DNA of 64,000 nt from Sporolactobacillus mangiferae (lineage in GTDB: Bacteria > Bacillota > Bacilli > Bacillales > Sporolactobacillaceae), in NCBI RefSeq assembly GCF_023336505.1, contig NZ_JAMAST010000001.1, forward strand, positions 186,001 through 250,000, read 5' to 3'. This document shows, piece after piece, positions 45,134 through 54,188 of this stretch (positions are counted from its first letter, which is position 1; the number at the start of each line of letters is the position of its first letter). Position numbers and translations under genes: made by a program. The notes under the pieces are model-generated. The model saw only the letters and a program-made list of their open reading frames with translations, was not told where the DNA came from and did no database searches.

Positions 45134-45868
45134 GGATACTTCCTCCTTAATAACCGTCCCTTCCTCATCAGAGAAAGAGGAACGGACCACAAGTTCAAGA
45201 TGGCTGTTTTTCGCATATTCCACCGCGCGCGGGTGCAGAACACCGGCACCAAGATAAGCCATTTCAAGCATTTCATCATAGCTGATTTCTTTCAGTTTTC
45301 TTGCCTTACTTATAACACGCGGATCTGTCGTAAACACGCCAGTCACATCAGTATAAATTTCGCATTGCGCCGCACCAAAAGCTGCTGCAAGCGCCACTGC
45401 CGATGTATCGGAGCCGCCTCTGCCTAATGTCGTAATTTCACCGTCCTCAGTAACCCCCTGAAAACCGGCGACAACAACAATCGACCCTGTTTTCAGATGC
45501 GGACGTATGAGCGAAGTGTCAATTGAAAGAATCCGTGCATGCTCATGCGCCGATTCCGTCTTGATTCCCGCCTGCCAGCCGGTAAACGAGACTGCCTTAC
45601 AGCCGCGTTCCATCAGTACCATTGACAGCAGCGCGATCGTTACCTGCTCTCCTGTTGAAAGCAGCACATCCATCTCCCGTTTGGAAGGATGAGCGGAAAT
45701 TGTTCGGGCAAGAGACACAAGATCATCTGTTTTTTTCCCCATGGCTGAGACAACGACAATCACTTGATTTCCCGCTTCTTTTTTTCTGATGATTTTTTCC
45801 GCCGCGCTTTGCAACCGTTCAATCGAAGCGACGGAAGTCCCGCCAAATTTCATTACCGTTAAAGCCAC
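44636..45868 (-). CDS. lysC: Aspartokinase II, lysine-sensitive
   Basis: Phosphorylates aspartate at the head of lysine/diaminopimelate synthesis. The 410-residue product starts at GTG 45868 (MALTVMKFGGTSVAS), nine bases after AAAGGAG. The kinase domain has KFGGTS (residues 7-12) and TLGRGGSDTSA. Two ACT regulatory domains follow, from about residue 265. A much longer open frame upstream runs through the riboswitch and is not translated. The unit is under a lysine riboswitch, and an internal start gives a separate beta subunit. Confidence 0.96.
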   Translation of the reverse strand: MALTVMKFGGTSVASIERLQSAAEKIIRKKEAGNQVIVVVSAMGKKTDDLVSLARTISAHPSKREMDVLLSTGEQVTIALLSMVLMERGCKAVSFTGWQAGIKTESAHEHARILSIDTSLIRPHLKTGSIVVVAGFQGVTEDGEITTLGRGGSDTSAVALAAAFGAAQCEIYTDVTGVFTTDPRVISKARKLKEISYDEMLEMAYLGAGVLHPRAVEYAKNSHLELVVRSSFSDEEGTVIKEEVSMEKSKSVRGLAFEKNVTRVTLLGLPNNVTAVSHVFDAIAAKQINIDVIVQNVLDEARTSLSFTVDQDVLSDILNVLNDKEGVLGYQQIIHESHLAKVSIVGSGMASNPGVAAEMFHALAAKGIKVKMISTSEIKVSTIIDDDNLVPALDTLHETFHLAEEESLSL

Positions 45869-45974
45869 ATTCATTCGCTCCTTTGAGTTAACCGGCATTA
45901 TAATGTGCCGAACCCATTTTCTGGTCTGTCGTCCCAGGCGCATTCGGAGCATGTCCCTGATCATCTTTTCAATG

Positions 45975-46008
45975 ACAAAAAGAACAGCGAGAAAAATCCC
46001 CGCTGCTG
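45975..46008 (-). terminator. Riboswitch-controlled terminator of lysC
   Basis: On the minus strand AGCAGCGGGGA pairs with TCTCGCTGTT, followed by CTTTTTG. It lies 26 bases after the lysine aptamer and about 110 bases before lysC, as expected for the expression platform. Confidence 0.8.
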
Positions 46009-46033
46009 AACCGTCAATAGCCATCAACATGCT

Positions 46034-46225
46034 GAGATAGTTCTCCACACGAGGCACGCCATGAAACGACCTTACAGTGTGACAGCCCTGCACTTGTTCA
46101 ATACAGGTCCAGCTCGCGGCGGCAATGAAACAGCTACGGCTTCGGCAAGCTCCCCTTTCCACCGCGGTCTGCAAAGTTCATTCTTCTCGCGCGGTCTACT
46201 GATGAAGATTGCTCCTCTATCACTC
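46034..46225 (-). promoter_or_regulatory. Lysine riboswitch (L box)
   Basis: About 190 bases on the minus strand with the conserved blocks of the lysine aptamer in order: GATAGAGGAGCAATC, AGTAG, GAAAGGGGAGCTTGCCGAAGC, GCTGG, TTGAACAAGTGCAGGGCTGTC, and the closing TGGAGAACTATCTC that pairs with GATAGAGG. When lysine binds, the downstream terminator forms and lysC is turned off. Confidence 0.94.
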
Positions 46226-46290
46226 AGATATTTAAAAAATTAAGTTATCGTAATTATAACAAACCTGTGCGAGCGAAACAACAACATCTT

Positions 46291-48072
46291 TTATTTCACC
46301 GTATCCAGGTATTCCCTGACTGACACAGCCACTTTTTCCGGCAGACCGGCGTCTTGAAGCTCCTCGCTGCTTGCCTCACGAATCTTCTTCATTGACCCGA
46401 ACTTATGCAGCAGCATTTGCTTACGCTGCTTGCCGATTCCCGGTACATCGTCAAGCAGTGAATGAACCATCGATTTCGCCCGGACCTGTCTGTGGAACGT
46501 GATCGCGAACCGGTGCACCTCATCCTGAATCCGCTGAAGCAAGTAAAAGGCCTGGCTGTTTCGTGAAAGCGGGACAGCCTGCGGCGGATCACCAATGACT
46601 AGTCGGGAGGTGCGATGCTTGTCGTCTTTCACCAGACCGCAGACTGGTATATAAAGTCCGAATTCGTTTTCCAGCACATCAATTGCCGCCGAAAGCTGGC
46701 CTCTGCCTCCGTCAATCAGGATCAGATCCGGAAGCGGTTTGCCCTCTTTCAGGACGCGTGCGTACCGCCTGCGCACAACTTCGCGCATTGTCGCATAGTC
46801 ATCGGGACCATCCACAGTTTTTACCCGATACTTTCGATAATCATTCTTCTTCGGACGCCCGTCTTCAAACACAACCATCGCCGATACCGGATCCGCACCC
46901 TGTATATTCGAATTATCGAACGTTTCGATCCGGCGTGGCGCTGGCATATCCAATGCTTCACCAAGCTGCTCGACAGCTCCGATCGTCCTTTTTTCATCCC
47001 GCTCAATCAGTGAGAATTTTTCTTTCAGCGCAATGCCGGCATTTTTAACTGCCATTGCGACAAGATCTTTTTTCTTTCCACGCTGCGGCTGTAGAACATC
47101 CGTCTCCAGCATCTGTTCGATCAGTTGCCGGTCAACAGAATTCGGAATCAGAATCTCCTTCGGTTTTATGTGATTCTGGTGACTGTAGAACTGACCGATG
47201 AAGGTTAAAAAATCTTCCTCAGGTTCCTGATAGAAAGGAAACATCGAGACCTTGCGTTCAATCAGTTTCCCCTGGCGCATAAAAAAGACCTGGACGCACA
47301 TCCAGCCTTTGTCATAGGCAAAGCCAAAGATATCGCGGTTATCAAGGTCATTAAAAATAATCTTCTGTTTCTCCATAACCGTTTCGATATGGCTGATCTG
47401 ATCGCGCAGTTCTTTGGCTTTCTCGAAATTAAGCTGATCGGAAGCCTCGAACATCTCTTTTTTCAGACGTTTTTTTACGTCCTGATAGCCACCGTTGAGA
47501 AAACGTGTAATGTCTTCAGCCATTGATTCATACGTTTCCTTTGGAATCTTGTTCACGCATGGCGCGAGACATTGGCCAATATGATAGTACAGGCAGACAC
47601 GGTTCGGCAACGTGCGGCACTTGCGCAGCGGATAGAGCCGGTCAAGCAGACGCTTCGTTTCGCTGGCAGCCGTTACATTGGGATAGGGACCAAAGTATTT
47701 GCCGCTTTTCCGATTCACCTTTCTCGTGATGATCAGGCGTGGATATTTTTCACTCGTCAATTTGATAAATGGATAGCTTTTGTCATCCTTCAGCATAATG
47801 TTGTAGTGCGGTTCGTATTTCTTGATCAGATTAATTTCCAGCAGCAGTGATTCAATTTCCGAAGAAACGACAATATATTCAAAGTCAGCGATGTCCGCAA
47901 CCAGCCGCTGCGTCTTCGCGTCATGTGATCCACTGAAATAAGAATGGACACGATTAAAAAGATTCTTCGCCTTTCCGACGTAGATAATTTCCCCCTGATC
48001 ATTTTTCATCTGATAACAGCCCGGCTGTTTAGGAAGCAGGCTGAGCTTCTCTTTAATTTTCTGACTGACCAT
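46291..48072 (-). CDS. uvrC: Excinuclease ABC subunit C
   Basis: Makes both incisions in nucleotide excision repair after UvrAB loading. The 593-residue product has an N-terminal GIY-YIG nuclease domain (PGCYQM... [11 protein letters not shown], residues 15-40), a UVR/UvrB-binding helix pair around residues 205-235, an RNase H-like 5' nuclease domain with the catalytic FDNSNIQG block (about 396-403), and a C-terminal HhH pair ([13 protein letters not shown]...). The ATG at 48072 has AAAGGATG upstream. A TTG two codons earlier is possible. Confidence 0.96.
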   Translation of the reverse strand: MVSQKIKEKLSLLPKQPGCYQMKNDQGEIIYVGKAKNLFNRVHSYFSGSHDAKTQRLVADIADFEYIVVSSEIESLLLEINLIKKYEPHYNIMLKDDKSYPFIKLTSEKYPRLIITRKVNRKSGKYFGPYPNVTAASETKRLLDRLYPLRKCRTLPNRVCLYYHIGQCLAPCVNKIPKETYESMAEDITRFLNGGYQDVKKRLKKEMFEASDQLNFEKAKELRDQISHIETVMEKQKIIFNDLDNRDIFGFAYDKGWMCVQVFFMRQGKLIERKVSMFPFYQEPEEDFLTFIGQFYSHQNHIKPKEILIPNSVDRQLIEQMLETDVLQPQRGKKKDLVAMAVKNAGIALKEKFSLIERDEKRTIGAVEQLGEALDMPAPRRIETFDNSNIQGADPVSAMVVFEDGRPKKNDYRKYRVKTVDGPDDYATMREVVRRRYARVLKEGKPLPDLILIDGGRGQLSAAIDVLENEFGLYIPVCGLVKDDKHRTSRLVIGDPPQAVPLSRNSQAFYLLQRIQDEVHRFAITFHRQVRAKSMVHSLLDDVPGIGKQRKQMLLHKFGSMKKIREASSEELQDAGLPEKVAVSVREYLDTVK

Positions 48073-48086
48073 GTTCAATCATCCTT

Positions 48087-48370
48087 TTAGAAAACTTGAC
48101 CCAGCTATGCCTGACGGTAGCAAAACCCGCCAACACACTGATACTATAATCCTTAAAAGTTATATGTCTTCTTACATAGTATTAGAAAACTTGGCTTTGC
48201 CAAGCCCCCGGCGTAGGCAAGGCCTTAGCTGCACTTATACTATAATCCGCTGAATTTTAAATTTTCTTATAGTATTAGAAAACTTGGCTTTGCCAAACCT
48301 CTGGCGTAGGCAAGGCCGCCGCCTGCGCTTATACTATTTTTCTTAAAATTTATTTACTTTCTTATAGTAC
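48087..48370 (+). repeat. Three tandem family A repeats
   Basis: Three head-to-tail copies starting at 48087, 48181 and 48274 (periods 94 and 93). Each has attagaaaacttggctttg or a close variant, a 5' CTTGGC/GCCAAG hairpin and a 3' ATACTAT/ATAGTAT hairpin. The first copy is the most diverged. They fill the gap between uvrC and the transporter gene; a further hairpin at 48382-48409 with a T8 tail on the minus strand is the transporter terminator. Confidence 0.88.
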
Positions 48371-48429
48371 AAAAAAAACGAACAGAGACGCAAATCATTG
48401 CGCATCTGTCCGGCTCTGAAAAATAGGCT

Positions 48430-49365
48430 TTAAATGAGTACCATCAGAATTGGGATCTCAATTAAGCTTAATAATGTTGTTTCAGTTACCATGACCGCGG
48501 CGTAATCCGAATCAGCATGGTACAATTCCGATACAACCGGCGCGTTGGTCATGACCGGCATCGCCGACTGTAGAATAAAGACTTCCTTCATAAGAAGAGG
48601 CATCGGTGTCGGCAATACGAGCAGCGTCATAATCGCTGGTGCAGCAACGAAACGGCCGATCAGCACACCGATATTGTCTTTTTCAAGTCGAATTTTGCGC
48701 AATCCCGCCTGATGAATCGCAATTCCGATAAAGATCATTGACAGCGGGATAGTCAGCCCGCCGATATAATTCAGGTCGGACATTAAGAAAACGGGCAGCT
48801 TAACATGCAGCAGCACAAGTACCACACCGATCATAAAACCCAGAAGCGGCGGCGAGAAGATCTTGCCCAACGTCTGTTTCAGCGACATTTTTTCATGAAG
48901 ATCACCGTCACGCTGGATCAGGTATACGCCAAGTGTCCAGAAAAATGTTGTATTAGCCATATAAAAAACAAGTACATACGGCAGGCTCTGTTCACCAAAG
49001 AGCGCCAGATTTACCGGCAGGCCGATAAAAACCGTATTAGAGTTGCAGAACATGGACTTAAAAAGCCCGCTGTGTCGCTCAGGAACAGCAAAGATCTTCA
49101 CAGCCAGAAATGAAATGGCAAACAGAATAAGCATTGAAAGGACGGGAAAACGGAGATTTGGCAGCAGATTCAGCAGTTCTTTGCTTGTAAAATCATTTGT
49201 TATTGTGCTGATCATATAGGCAGGCAAAGCGACTTGCGTGACCAGCCTGGCAATTAATTTACTCATTTTTTTATCGAACCATCCGCGGCGCGTCAGTTCA
49301 TAGCCTAAAGCGATCATAATAAGAATAACCAAGATGCCTTGAATGCCTTGAAAAAAAGTCCCCAA
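48430..49365 (-). CDS. AEC-family transporter (auxin efflux carrier superfamily)
   Basis: A 311-residue membrane protein with ten predicted helices in two halves of five. The conserved start is GILVILIMIALGYELTRRGW, the mid-helix motif NSNTVFIGLPVNLALFG has the family Asn/Gly/Pro residues, and the C-terminal motif is LQSAMPVMTNAPVVSELY. Bacterial members move small organic acids such as malate or malonate. The start is TTG with GGAGGCAC upstream. It diverges from a LysR regulator that probably controls it. Confidence 0.88.
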   Translation of the reverse strand: MGTFFQGIQGILVILIMIALGYELTRRGWFDKKMSKLIARLVTQVALPAYMISTITNDFTSKELLNLLPNLRFPVLSMLILFAISFLAVKIFAVPERHSGLFKSMFCNSNTVFIGLPVNLALFGEQSLPYVLVFYMANTTFFWTLGVYLIQRDGDLHEKMSLKQTLGKIFSPPLLGFMIGVVLVLLHVKLPVFLMSDLNYIGGLTIPLSMIFIGIAIHQAGLRKIRLEKDNIGVLIGRFVAAPAIMTLLVLPTPMPLLMKEVFILQSAMPVMTNAPVVSELYHADSDYAAVMVTETTLLSLIEIPILMVLI

Positions 49366-49452
49366 TTCAGGTGCCTCCAGATCTGACCGATCAACGATAA
49401 TGAAAGTATCTTTGAAATTTTTTTCGTGGTCATAAATTTTATTTATTTTTCG

Positions 49453-49486
49453 TAGTTACAAGCTTACAACTATGCTAGAATCATAG
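49453..49486. promoter_or_regulatory. Palindromes in the transporter/LysR divergent region
   Basis: Two adjoining inverted repeats: TAGTT-N10-AACTA with AAGCTT at its centre (49453-49472), and CTATG-N7-CATAG (49470-49486). They lie between the divergent promoters, where a LysR-type protein would bind. Confidence 0.45.
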
Positions 49487-49533
49487 TCAAACATTCAAAG
49501 GGTCATAAATATTATTAATGGTGGGAGTGCATC

Positions 49534-50427
49534 ATGAACATACAGGATCTTAACTATTTTCACCAGCTGGTTCTGGATCAGAGCTTTACGAAAGTGGCCG
49601 GCCATTTTCATGTGAGTCAGCCAACGATTACTTTGGCAATTAAACGGCTTGAAAAAGAATTCGGCGCAAAACTGGTGGAGCGGAATGCTGCGCATAATGA
49701 TCTGTCAATGACTGAGAGCGGGATGCAACTGTATCGCCATATTGAGCAGATACTGAATGAATGGCAGCTGGCACATCAGGAAATTCACGCTCTGAACGAG
49801 CAGGTTATCCGCTTTGGCATGTCCCCGGCAATCAGCAGCTATTTTTTCCCAAAAGTGACGAATCAGTTACTGAAGACCGGGTTATTGAACCATCTGCAAA
49901 CCTATGAAGACGGATCACGCGAGGTACTCCGATCGATTATAGACGGAAACATTGATATTGGACTGGTCGGCAGCGTGGCACCGCTGCTTCGCCAGCAGCT
50001 TTGTGCTGAGGAACTGAAAACCGTACCGTTTAAAATTGTGGTTGCTCCGTCCAGCCCGCTTGCAAGAAAGACATCTATCAGCTTCAGAGAAGCCACCCGT
50101 TACCCGTTCGTCGTACTCAATCACCATTTTGCAAATTCCATTGCATTTGAACAAATCTCCCGTTATGCAGGTGTCACGCCTCGCATCATTTACCGAACAA
50201 GCAATATTGACACGTTAAAGCGTATCGTGTCGCACGGGACAGCGATCAGTTACATTGCCGATCTGACCATCCTTCCCGGTGATCCGATCGTCAGCATCCA
50301 CCTGACCGATGAAAGTCAGCCTTTTTTAACGGTCATGCTTGTCTATCGAAAGACATTAACTTTGTCAGCGCATGTGCAGCAATTTATGAACATCATACGC
50401 AAATGGAATACCACGAAGTGTGTCTGA
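49534..50427 (+). CDS. LysR-family transcription regulator
   Basis: A 297-residue regulator. The N-terminal winged helix-turn-helix (residues 1-60) has the family pattern LNYFHQLVLDQSFTKVAGHF, then SQPTITLAIKRLEKEFGAKL. The effector-binding domain runs from about residue 88 to 290. GGTGGGAGTG precedes the ATG. Its divergent position suggests that it controls the AEC transporter in response to the transported acid. Confidence 0.92.
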   Translation: MNIQDLNYFHQLVLDQSFTKVAGHFHVSQPTITLAIKRLEKEFGAKLVERNAAHNDLSMTESGMQLYRHIEQILNEWQLAHQEIHALNEQVIRFGMSPAISSYFFPKVTNQLLKTGLLNHLQTYEDGSREVLRSIIDGNIDIGLVGSVAPLLRQQLCAEELKTVPFKIVVAPSSPLARKTSISFREATRYPFVVLNHHFANSIAFEQISRYAGVTPRIIYRTSNIDTLKRIVSHGTAISYIADLTILPGDPIVSIHLTDESQPFLTVMLVYRKTLTLSAHVQQFMNIIRKWNTTKCV

Positions 50428-50582
50428 AAACGACCACTTGTTACAGGCAAAATGCGCAACTTCCGGATGACCGTTCGTGAAATGAACGAACAACAGCCGA
50501 ATACTTTGAAAGATGACAGCCCTGACCGCACGAAAATTCGCATCCTGAATACAATTTAAGTGAGCTTTTTTCTTTACTCACC

Positions 50583-51668
50583 TTGTTTGCTGCTTTTCTC
50601 GTAAAGCGAAGCGTGCACAAGATGAAAACAATTGTGACGGGAGCGATTGGCATCACTATGGATCATTGGAAAATGATCAACGATGAGTTGCGGTTTTTGA
50701 GAAATACCAGGAAGAAGTCCATGGCAATTATCAGTATGACTGGCAGAAAATCAAGCGGCCTGCGTACACTACCAAGAAGAACAGCACTGGGCTTCACGGC
50801 AATCAATTTTCTGGTCACCGATCTGAAACAGGTTCGTGATTGTCTGCTTGCACTAGACGGTCAGGTCGACTACATTCTGATTGATATTGAACAAAAACAG
50901 AATATATCTCTTATTCGCACTGCACGAGCAATGATTACGCAGTCCAGAATCATCACGTGCAAGCCTAATGATGCAACTGTGGAGGCCTGCGATCTGCTCA
51001 TCAGACATCACGCACATGATGAATTGGAAAACAAATCCATACTGGTGATCGGATCCGGTAATTTAAGTACGAAAATTGCCTTAAGGCTTGCTGAGAGACA
51101 GGCAAATGTGCATTTACTCAGCAGAAGCTATACCAAAGCCGTTCAAATCGCTGACTGTTTAAATTTAATTACGCCTGAATTCTCTCCGGCCATACATGCT
51201 GTACAGGCACCTGCCCGCAACTATGACAGCATCATTTCCTTTTTGTCTGCCGATGGGATCATCGGCGAGGATTTCCTTCCTTTTCTGAATGAAGATTCCT
51301 TGATTATTGACGGAGGGATTAACAATTTTAAACCAGCCTTTATTAAAAAGGCTCTGAAAAAGGGTATCACCTGTTATCGATTAGATGTCCGGATTGCCTT
51401 TTTGTACTATGTGCTTCTGCTAAGTCATGAAGTAACATCCTTTTTCACACAAACAATGGGAAGAATTGAATATCCCGAAAAAGACTGCCACTTAGTCTCA
51501 GGCGGAATCATCGGCAATGCCGGCGATATTATTGTTGACCAGGTCATGGCACCCACTCAAATTATCGGAATCGCAGATGGGTCAGGCGGGACAAAGAAGG
51601 CGAACCGTTACACAGCAAACGAAAAAAAAATAATTGCAGAACTGGCCCGAAAATTAACTGCGCAGTAA
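50583..51668 (+). CDS. Rossmann-fold dehydrogenase-like protein of unknown role
   Basis: I do not recognise the exact family. The protein of 361 codons has an N-terminal alpha/beta domain (about residues 15-130) and an NAD(P)-binding domain with GSGNLSTKIALRLAERQANV at about residue 152. A conserved acidic segment reads NEDSLIIDGGINNFKP. The overall order recalls FolD or shikimate-dehydrogenase-like folds. The TTG at 50583 and the ATG at 50622 (MKTIVTGAIG) are both possible; neither has a strong ribosome-binding site. It converges with the SDR genes of the surface-glycan locus and may belong to it. Confidence 0.65.
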   Translation: MFAAFLVKRSVHKMKTIVTGAIGITMDHWKMINDELRFLRNTRKKSMAIISMTGRKSSGLRTLPRRTALGFTAINFLVTDLKQVRDCLLALDGQVDYILIDIEQKQNISLIRTARAMITQSRIITCKPNDATVEACDLLIRHHAHDELENKSILVIGSGNLSTKIALRLAERQANVHLLSRSYTKAVQIADCLNLITPEFSPAIHAVQAPARNYDSIISFLSADGIIGEDFLPFLNEDSLIIDGGINNFKPAFIKKALKKGITCYRLDVRIAFLYYVLLLSHEVTSFFTQTMGRIEYPEKDCHLVSGGIIGNAGDIIVDQVMAPTQIIGIADGSGGTKKANRYTANEKKIIAELARKLTAQ

Positions 51669-51731
51669 CACTGCCCGCATCGTTGTATGGCAATGTAGGC
51701 AGTGTCTGCATCTTATGAATCGGGCTATTCC

Positions 51732-52565
51732 TTAAATTGTATGCACATTCATCCATTGTTTTAATTCCATCAGCATTAAATCATATGGATGCGCCTGGTA
51801 ATCAGCATCTGTTCTTGAATTTTTAATGAATCGTTCAAAATGTTTTTCAAATTCCGGAATGATGGTTATCTCATTCTTTAAAAAAACACGTTGCATCAAT
51901 TCCAATAAATTTTTTTCCGAAATCTGGTGAGGCGAGCTCAAGTGATAGAGTCCGGTAACCTTATTGTCGATAAACGCTTTGATTGCTTTCGCCAGTTCCA
52001 GAGTTGTGACCCCATTCCACATGCAATATTCAGCGCCGCTTATTTCATCAGTGCATTCCATGAACCGGGAAAAGAGCCTTGCGCTTCCGGCACGCAATTC
52101 AGGCCCGATCACGGAAGCACGAATCGTCAGATGAGGACCGCGGGTCACTTCGCCCAAATGTTTGGACGTTGCATAGACAGAATGGCTGTCGGGATCATCC
52201 GTTTCTGAATACACGCCTCTTGCCCCGGAGAAAACACAGTCAGTGCTTAAATGAATCAGTCGCCCACCCTGACGTTCCGTTAATTTCGCAAGCTGATATG
52301 GAAACAAACTGTTTATTTGAAGAGCAAGAAGCGGATTTTTTTCAGCTTCCTCTCCTGCTATTTCAATGCAATTAATGACAATATCAGGGCGGATCATTTC
52401 AATAATTTCTTCTGCCTTTACAGAATCGGGTAAATGAAAGTAGATGCTGTGCCGGTCATCAATAGTTCTCGTTGTGTAATACAGCGAAACATTTGAGAGT
52501 TCCTGAAAATAAGATACGATGACATGCCCTGCCATGCCTTCTCCTCCGAAAATCAGCAGCTTCAT
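51732..52565 (-). CDS. RmlD/SpsK-like NAD-dependent sugar reductase
   Basis: A 277-residue short-chain dehydrogenase of the dTDP-4-dehydrorhamnose reductase group. The N-terminal nucleotide motif is GGEGMAG (residues 7-13), a STDCVFSG block is at about 105-112, and the YATSK catalytic Tyr-Lys pair is at about residue 130-134. It starts directly after the stop codon of the preceding SDR gene (TAA then ATG), so the two are coupled. Together they would make a deoxy- or amino-sugar nucleotide for surface glycan. Confidence 0.85.
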   Translation of the reverse strand: MKLLIFGGEGMAGHVIVSYFQELSNVSLYYTTRTIDDRHSIYFHLPDSVKAEEIIEMIRPDIVINCIEIAGEEAEKNPLLALQINSLFPYQLAKLTERQGGRLIHLSTDCVFSGARGVYSETDDPDSHSVYATSKHLGEVTRGPHLTIRASVIGPELRAGSARLFSRFMECTDEISGAEYCMWNGVTTLELAKAIKAFIDNKVTGLYHLSSPHQISEKNLLELMQRVFLKNEITIIPEFEKHFERFIKNSRTDADYQAHPYDLMLMELKQWMNVHTI

Positions 52566-53558
52566 TTAGATGAATCCGCCTTTTTTCAGCATTGCTTTAA
52601 TTTCGTCTTTACTCATTAAGTCCTGATCGGAACGATAGTCGGCTATTTTGGCTGCAGGATACTTAGCATAATGTTCTGCCAAGCCTTTTATTGGCACGGT
52701 CGGCAGGATCACATAATAGGCTTCATCATAAATGACTGTTTTCATGCTCTCATTGACCGAAAGAAGTAATTCATGAATTTTCTCTCCCGGACGAATGCCA
52801 AGAATAGTGACGTCTATTTTTTTTATGCCCGCAGCTTCCGATAACACCTGAGCAAGATCAATAATTTTACAGGAGGGCATTTTCATCACATAAATTTCTC
52901 CACCGACACTCTCATAAGCAGCTTTTAAAGCCAGCTTCACTGCGTCCTGTACAGACAGGAAAAAGCGTGTCATCTCTAGATCAGTGATTCCGATTCTCTG
53001 TTTTTCGATGATCTGTTTTTTAAAAACATGGATCACACTTCCGTTCGTCCCCAGTACATTGCCGCCCCGAACACATACAAATCTTGTATGCCTGTTCATT
53101 GTGTTTGCGTGAATCATTAACCGTTCGCCCATAGCCTTTGACAATCCGTAAAAATTTAATGGATCCGATGCTTTATCCGTTGATATATAAACGACTTTTT
53201 TTACACCGCAATGGATGGCTGCATCAATGACATGCTGCGTACCGATCACATTCGTTTTCAATGCTTCAATAGGCTGCTCTTCACAAATAGGCACGTGTTT
53301 TAGCGCTGCCAGATGAAAAATATAATCAACATCTCTGCACGCTTCAAACAAAGCGTCCTTTTCTCTGATATCGCCAATAATAAAACGTAATTTAGGATTT
53401 TGATCAAATTGCTGTTTCATTGTAAATTGATTGGCTTCATTTCTTGAAAAGATCCTAATTTCCTTAGGTTGTTTATCTAGCAATTGATGAATTAACTCAT
53501 ATCCCCATGATCCTGTTCCACCCGTTACCAGGATGATTTGATTCGCCAACAAATCCAA
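52566..53558 (-). CDS. PseB/FnlA-like nucleotide-sugar dehydratase/epimerase
   Basis: A 330-residue extended SDR similar to UDP-GlcNAc 4,6-dehydratases and epimerases (PseB, FnlA/CapE, FlaA1). The NAD motif is TGGTGSWG (about 12-19), the STDKASDP block is at about 125-132, the YGLSK catalytic pair is at about 136-140, and the C-terminal GIRPGEKIHELLLS signature is present. Several TTG codons are possible starts; the third codon of the frame (53552) has GGGAGG at good spacing. It is the first gene of a two-gene unit with the RmlD-like gene. Confidence 0.86.
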   Translation of the reverse strand: MDLLANQIILVTGGTGSWGYELIHQLLDKQPKEIRIFSRNEANQFTMKQQFDQNPKLRFIIGDIREKDALFEACRDVDYIFHLAALKHVPICEEQPIEALKTNVIGTQHVIDAAIHCGVKKVVYISTDKASDPLNFYGLSKAMGERLMIHANTMNRHTRFVCVRGGNVLGTNGSVIHVFKKQIIEKQRIGITDLEMTRFFLSVQDAVKLALKAAYESVGGEIYVMKMPSCKIIDLAQVLSEAAGIKKIDVTILGIRPGEKIHELLLSVNESMKTVIYDEAYYVILPTVPIKGLAEHYAKYPAAKIADYRSDQDLMSKDEIKAMLKKGGFI

Positions 53559-53794
53559 TGCCTCCCGAAATTCATAGTAACGATAGGCTGAATACTAAGA
53601 CAGAAGTGAGTGTTTGTCCCGGTCGCTTCTATGACTGCAAACACCTTTTCGCTTATCTCAATCCTCAGCTTCTATAGCGTATGCATGGCATTTTCAGGAT
53701 GGCATAGGCAGTCTCTTTATCTTGACGTCTCGTATTCATAATTAGGTGAATCTAACATAGGTTTGTATGAAAACCGGGTGCGGTCCTAAATCTT

Positions 53795-54030
53795 CTATCA
53801 TGAGTCGTTGATTGATGCCTTTTGAGTTGCATCGTCGCTATCGCTGCTCGCTGCCGCGGGCGCATTGCGAGCCTCCCCGGCAGGCAGAAATCTGCAGATT
53901 CACCTGATAGAGATCAGCTGGAACAATCCCGCAGGTGTCTCACGCTTTCGCTTTGATGTTTGGACATGACATTGTTTAGCTGATTTGGTATGGTAGAAAA
54001 TCTTATACTTTTGTACGCAAGAAAAAACAG
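53795..54030 (+). repeat. Family B intergenic repeat, long copy
   Basis: Contains gagttgcatcgtcgctatcg, then ctgctcgctgccgcgggcgc, a middle with aggcagaaatctgcagattc, and a tail ctttcgctttgatgtttgga ending aatcttatacttttg. It fills most of the gap 53559-54184. No intact gene is seen in 53559-53794. Confidence 0.72.
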
Positions 54031-54188
54031 GCATATTTAATGGAAAAACAGACGGCCCGATTGCAGATGCCCAGCTTAATGAAGACAGAGCGAGTTATTT
54101 ATCATCTTCAGGTCAATCATCCAATCCAAAGACACAGGTAAACAATATAGTTAACATATACGACGAAAGGGTGATGATTAACCAGTGA
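54031..54188 (+). pseudogene. Truncated ORF coupled to the glycosyltransferase
   Basis: An open frame with no usable start codon enters from the family B repeat. It reads ...TDGPIADAQLNEDRASYLSS, then SGQSSNPKTQVNNIVNIYDE and RVMINQ. Its TGA overlaps the GTG start of the next gene (GTGA), the usual mark of translational coupling. I read it as the 3' end of a gene whose 5' part was replaced by the repeat. The family is unknown to me. Confidence 0.4.

Noticed and set aside
45869-46174. N-terminal extension of the lysC frame by about 100 codons
   Set aside because: It overlaps the lysine riboswitch and its terminator, matches no aspartokinase, and has no ribosome-binding site at 46174.
50452-50562. 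36-codon frame after the LysR gene
   Set aside because: Weak ribosome-binding site and no recognisable sequence; possible but not supported.
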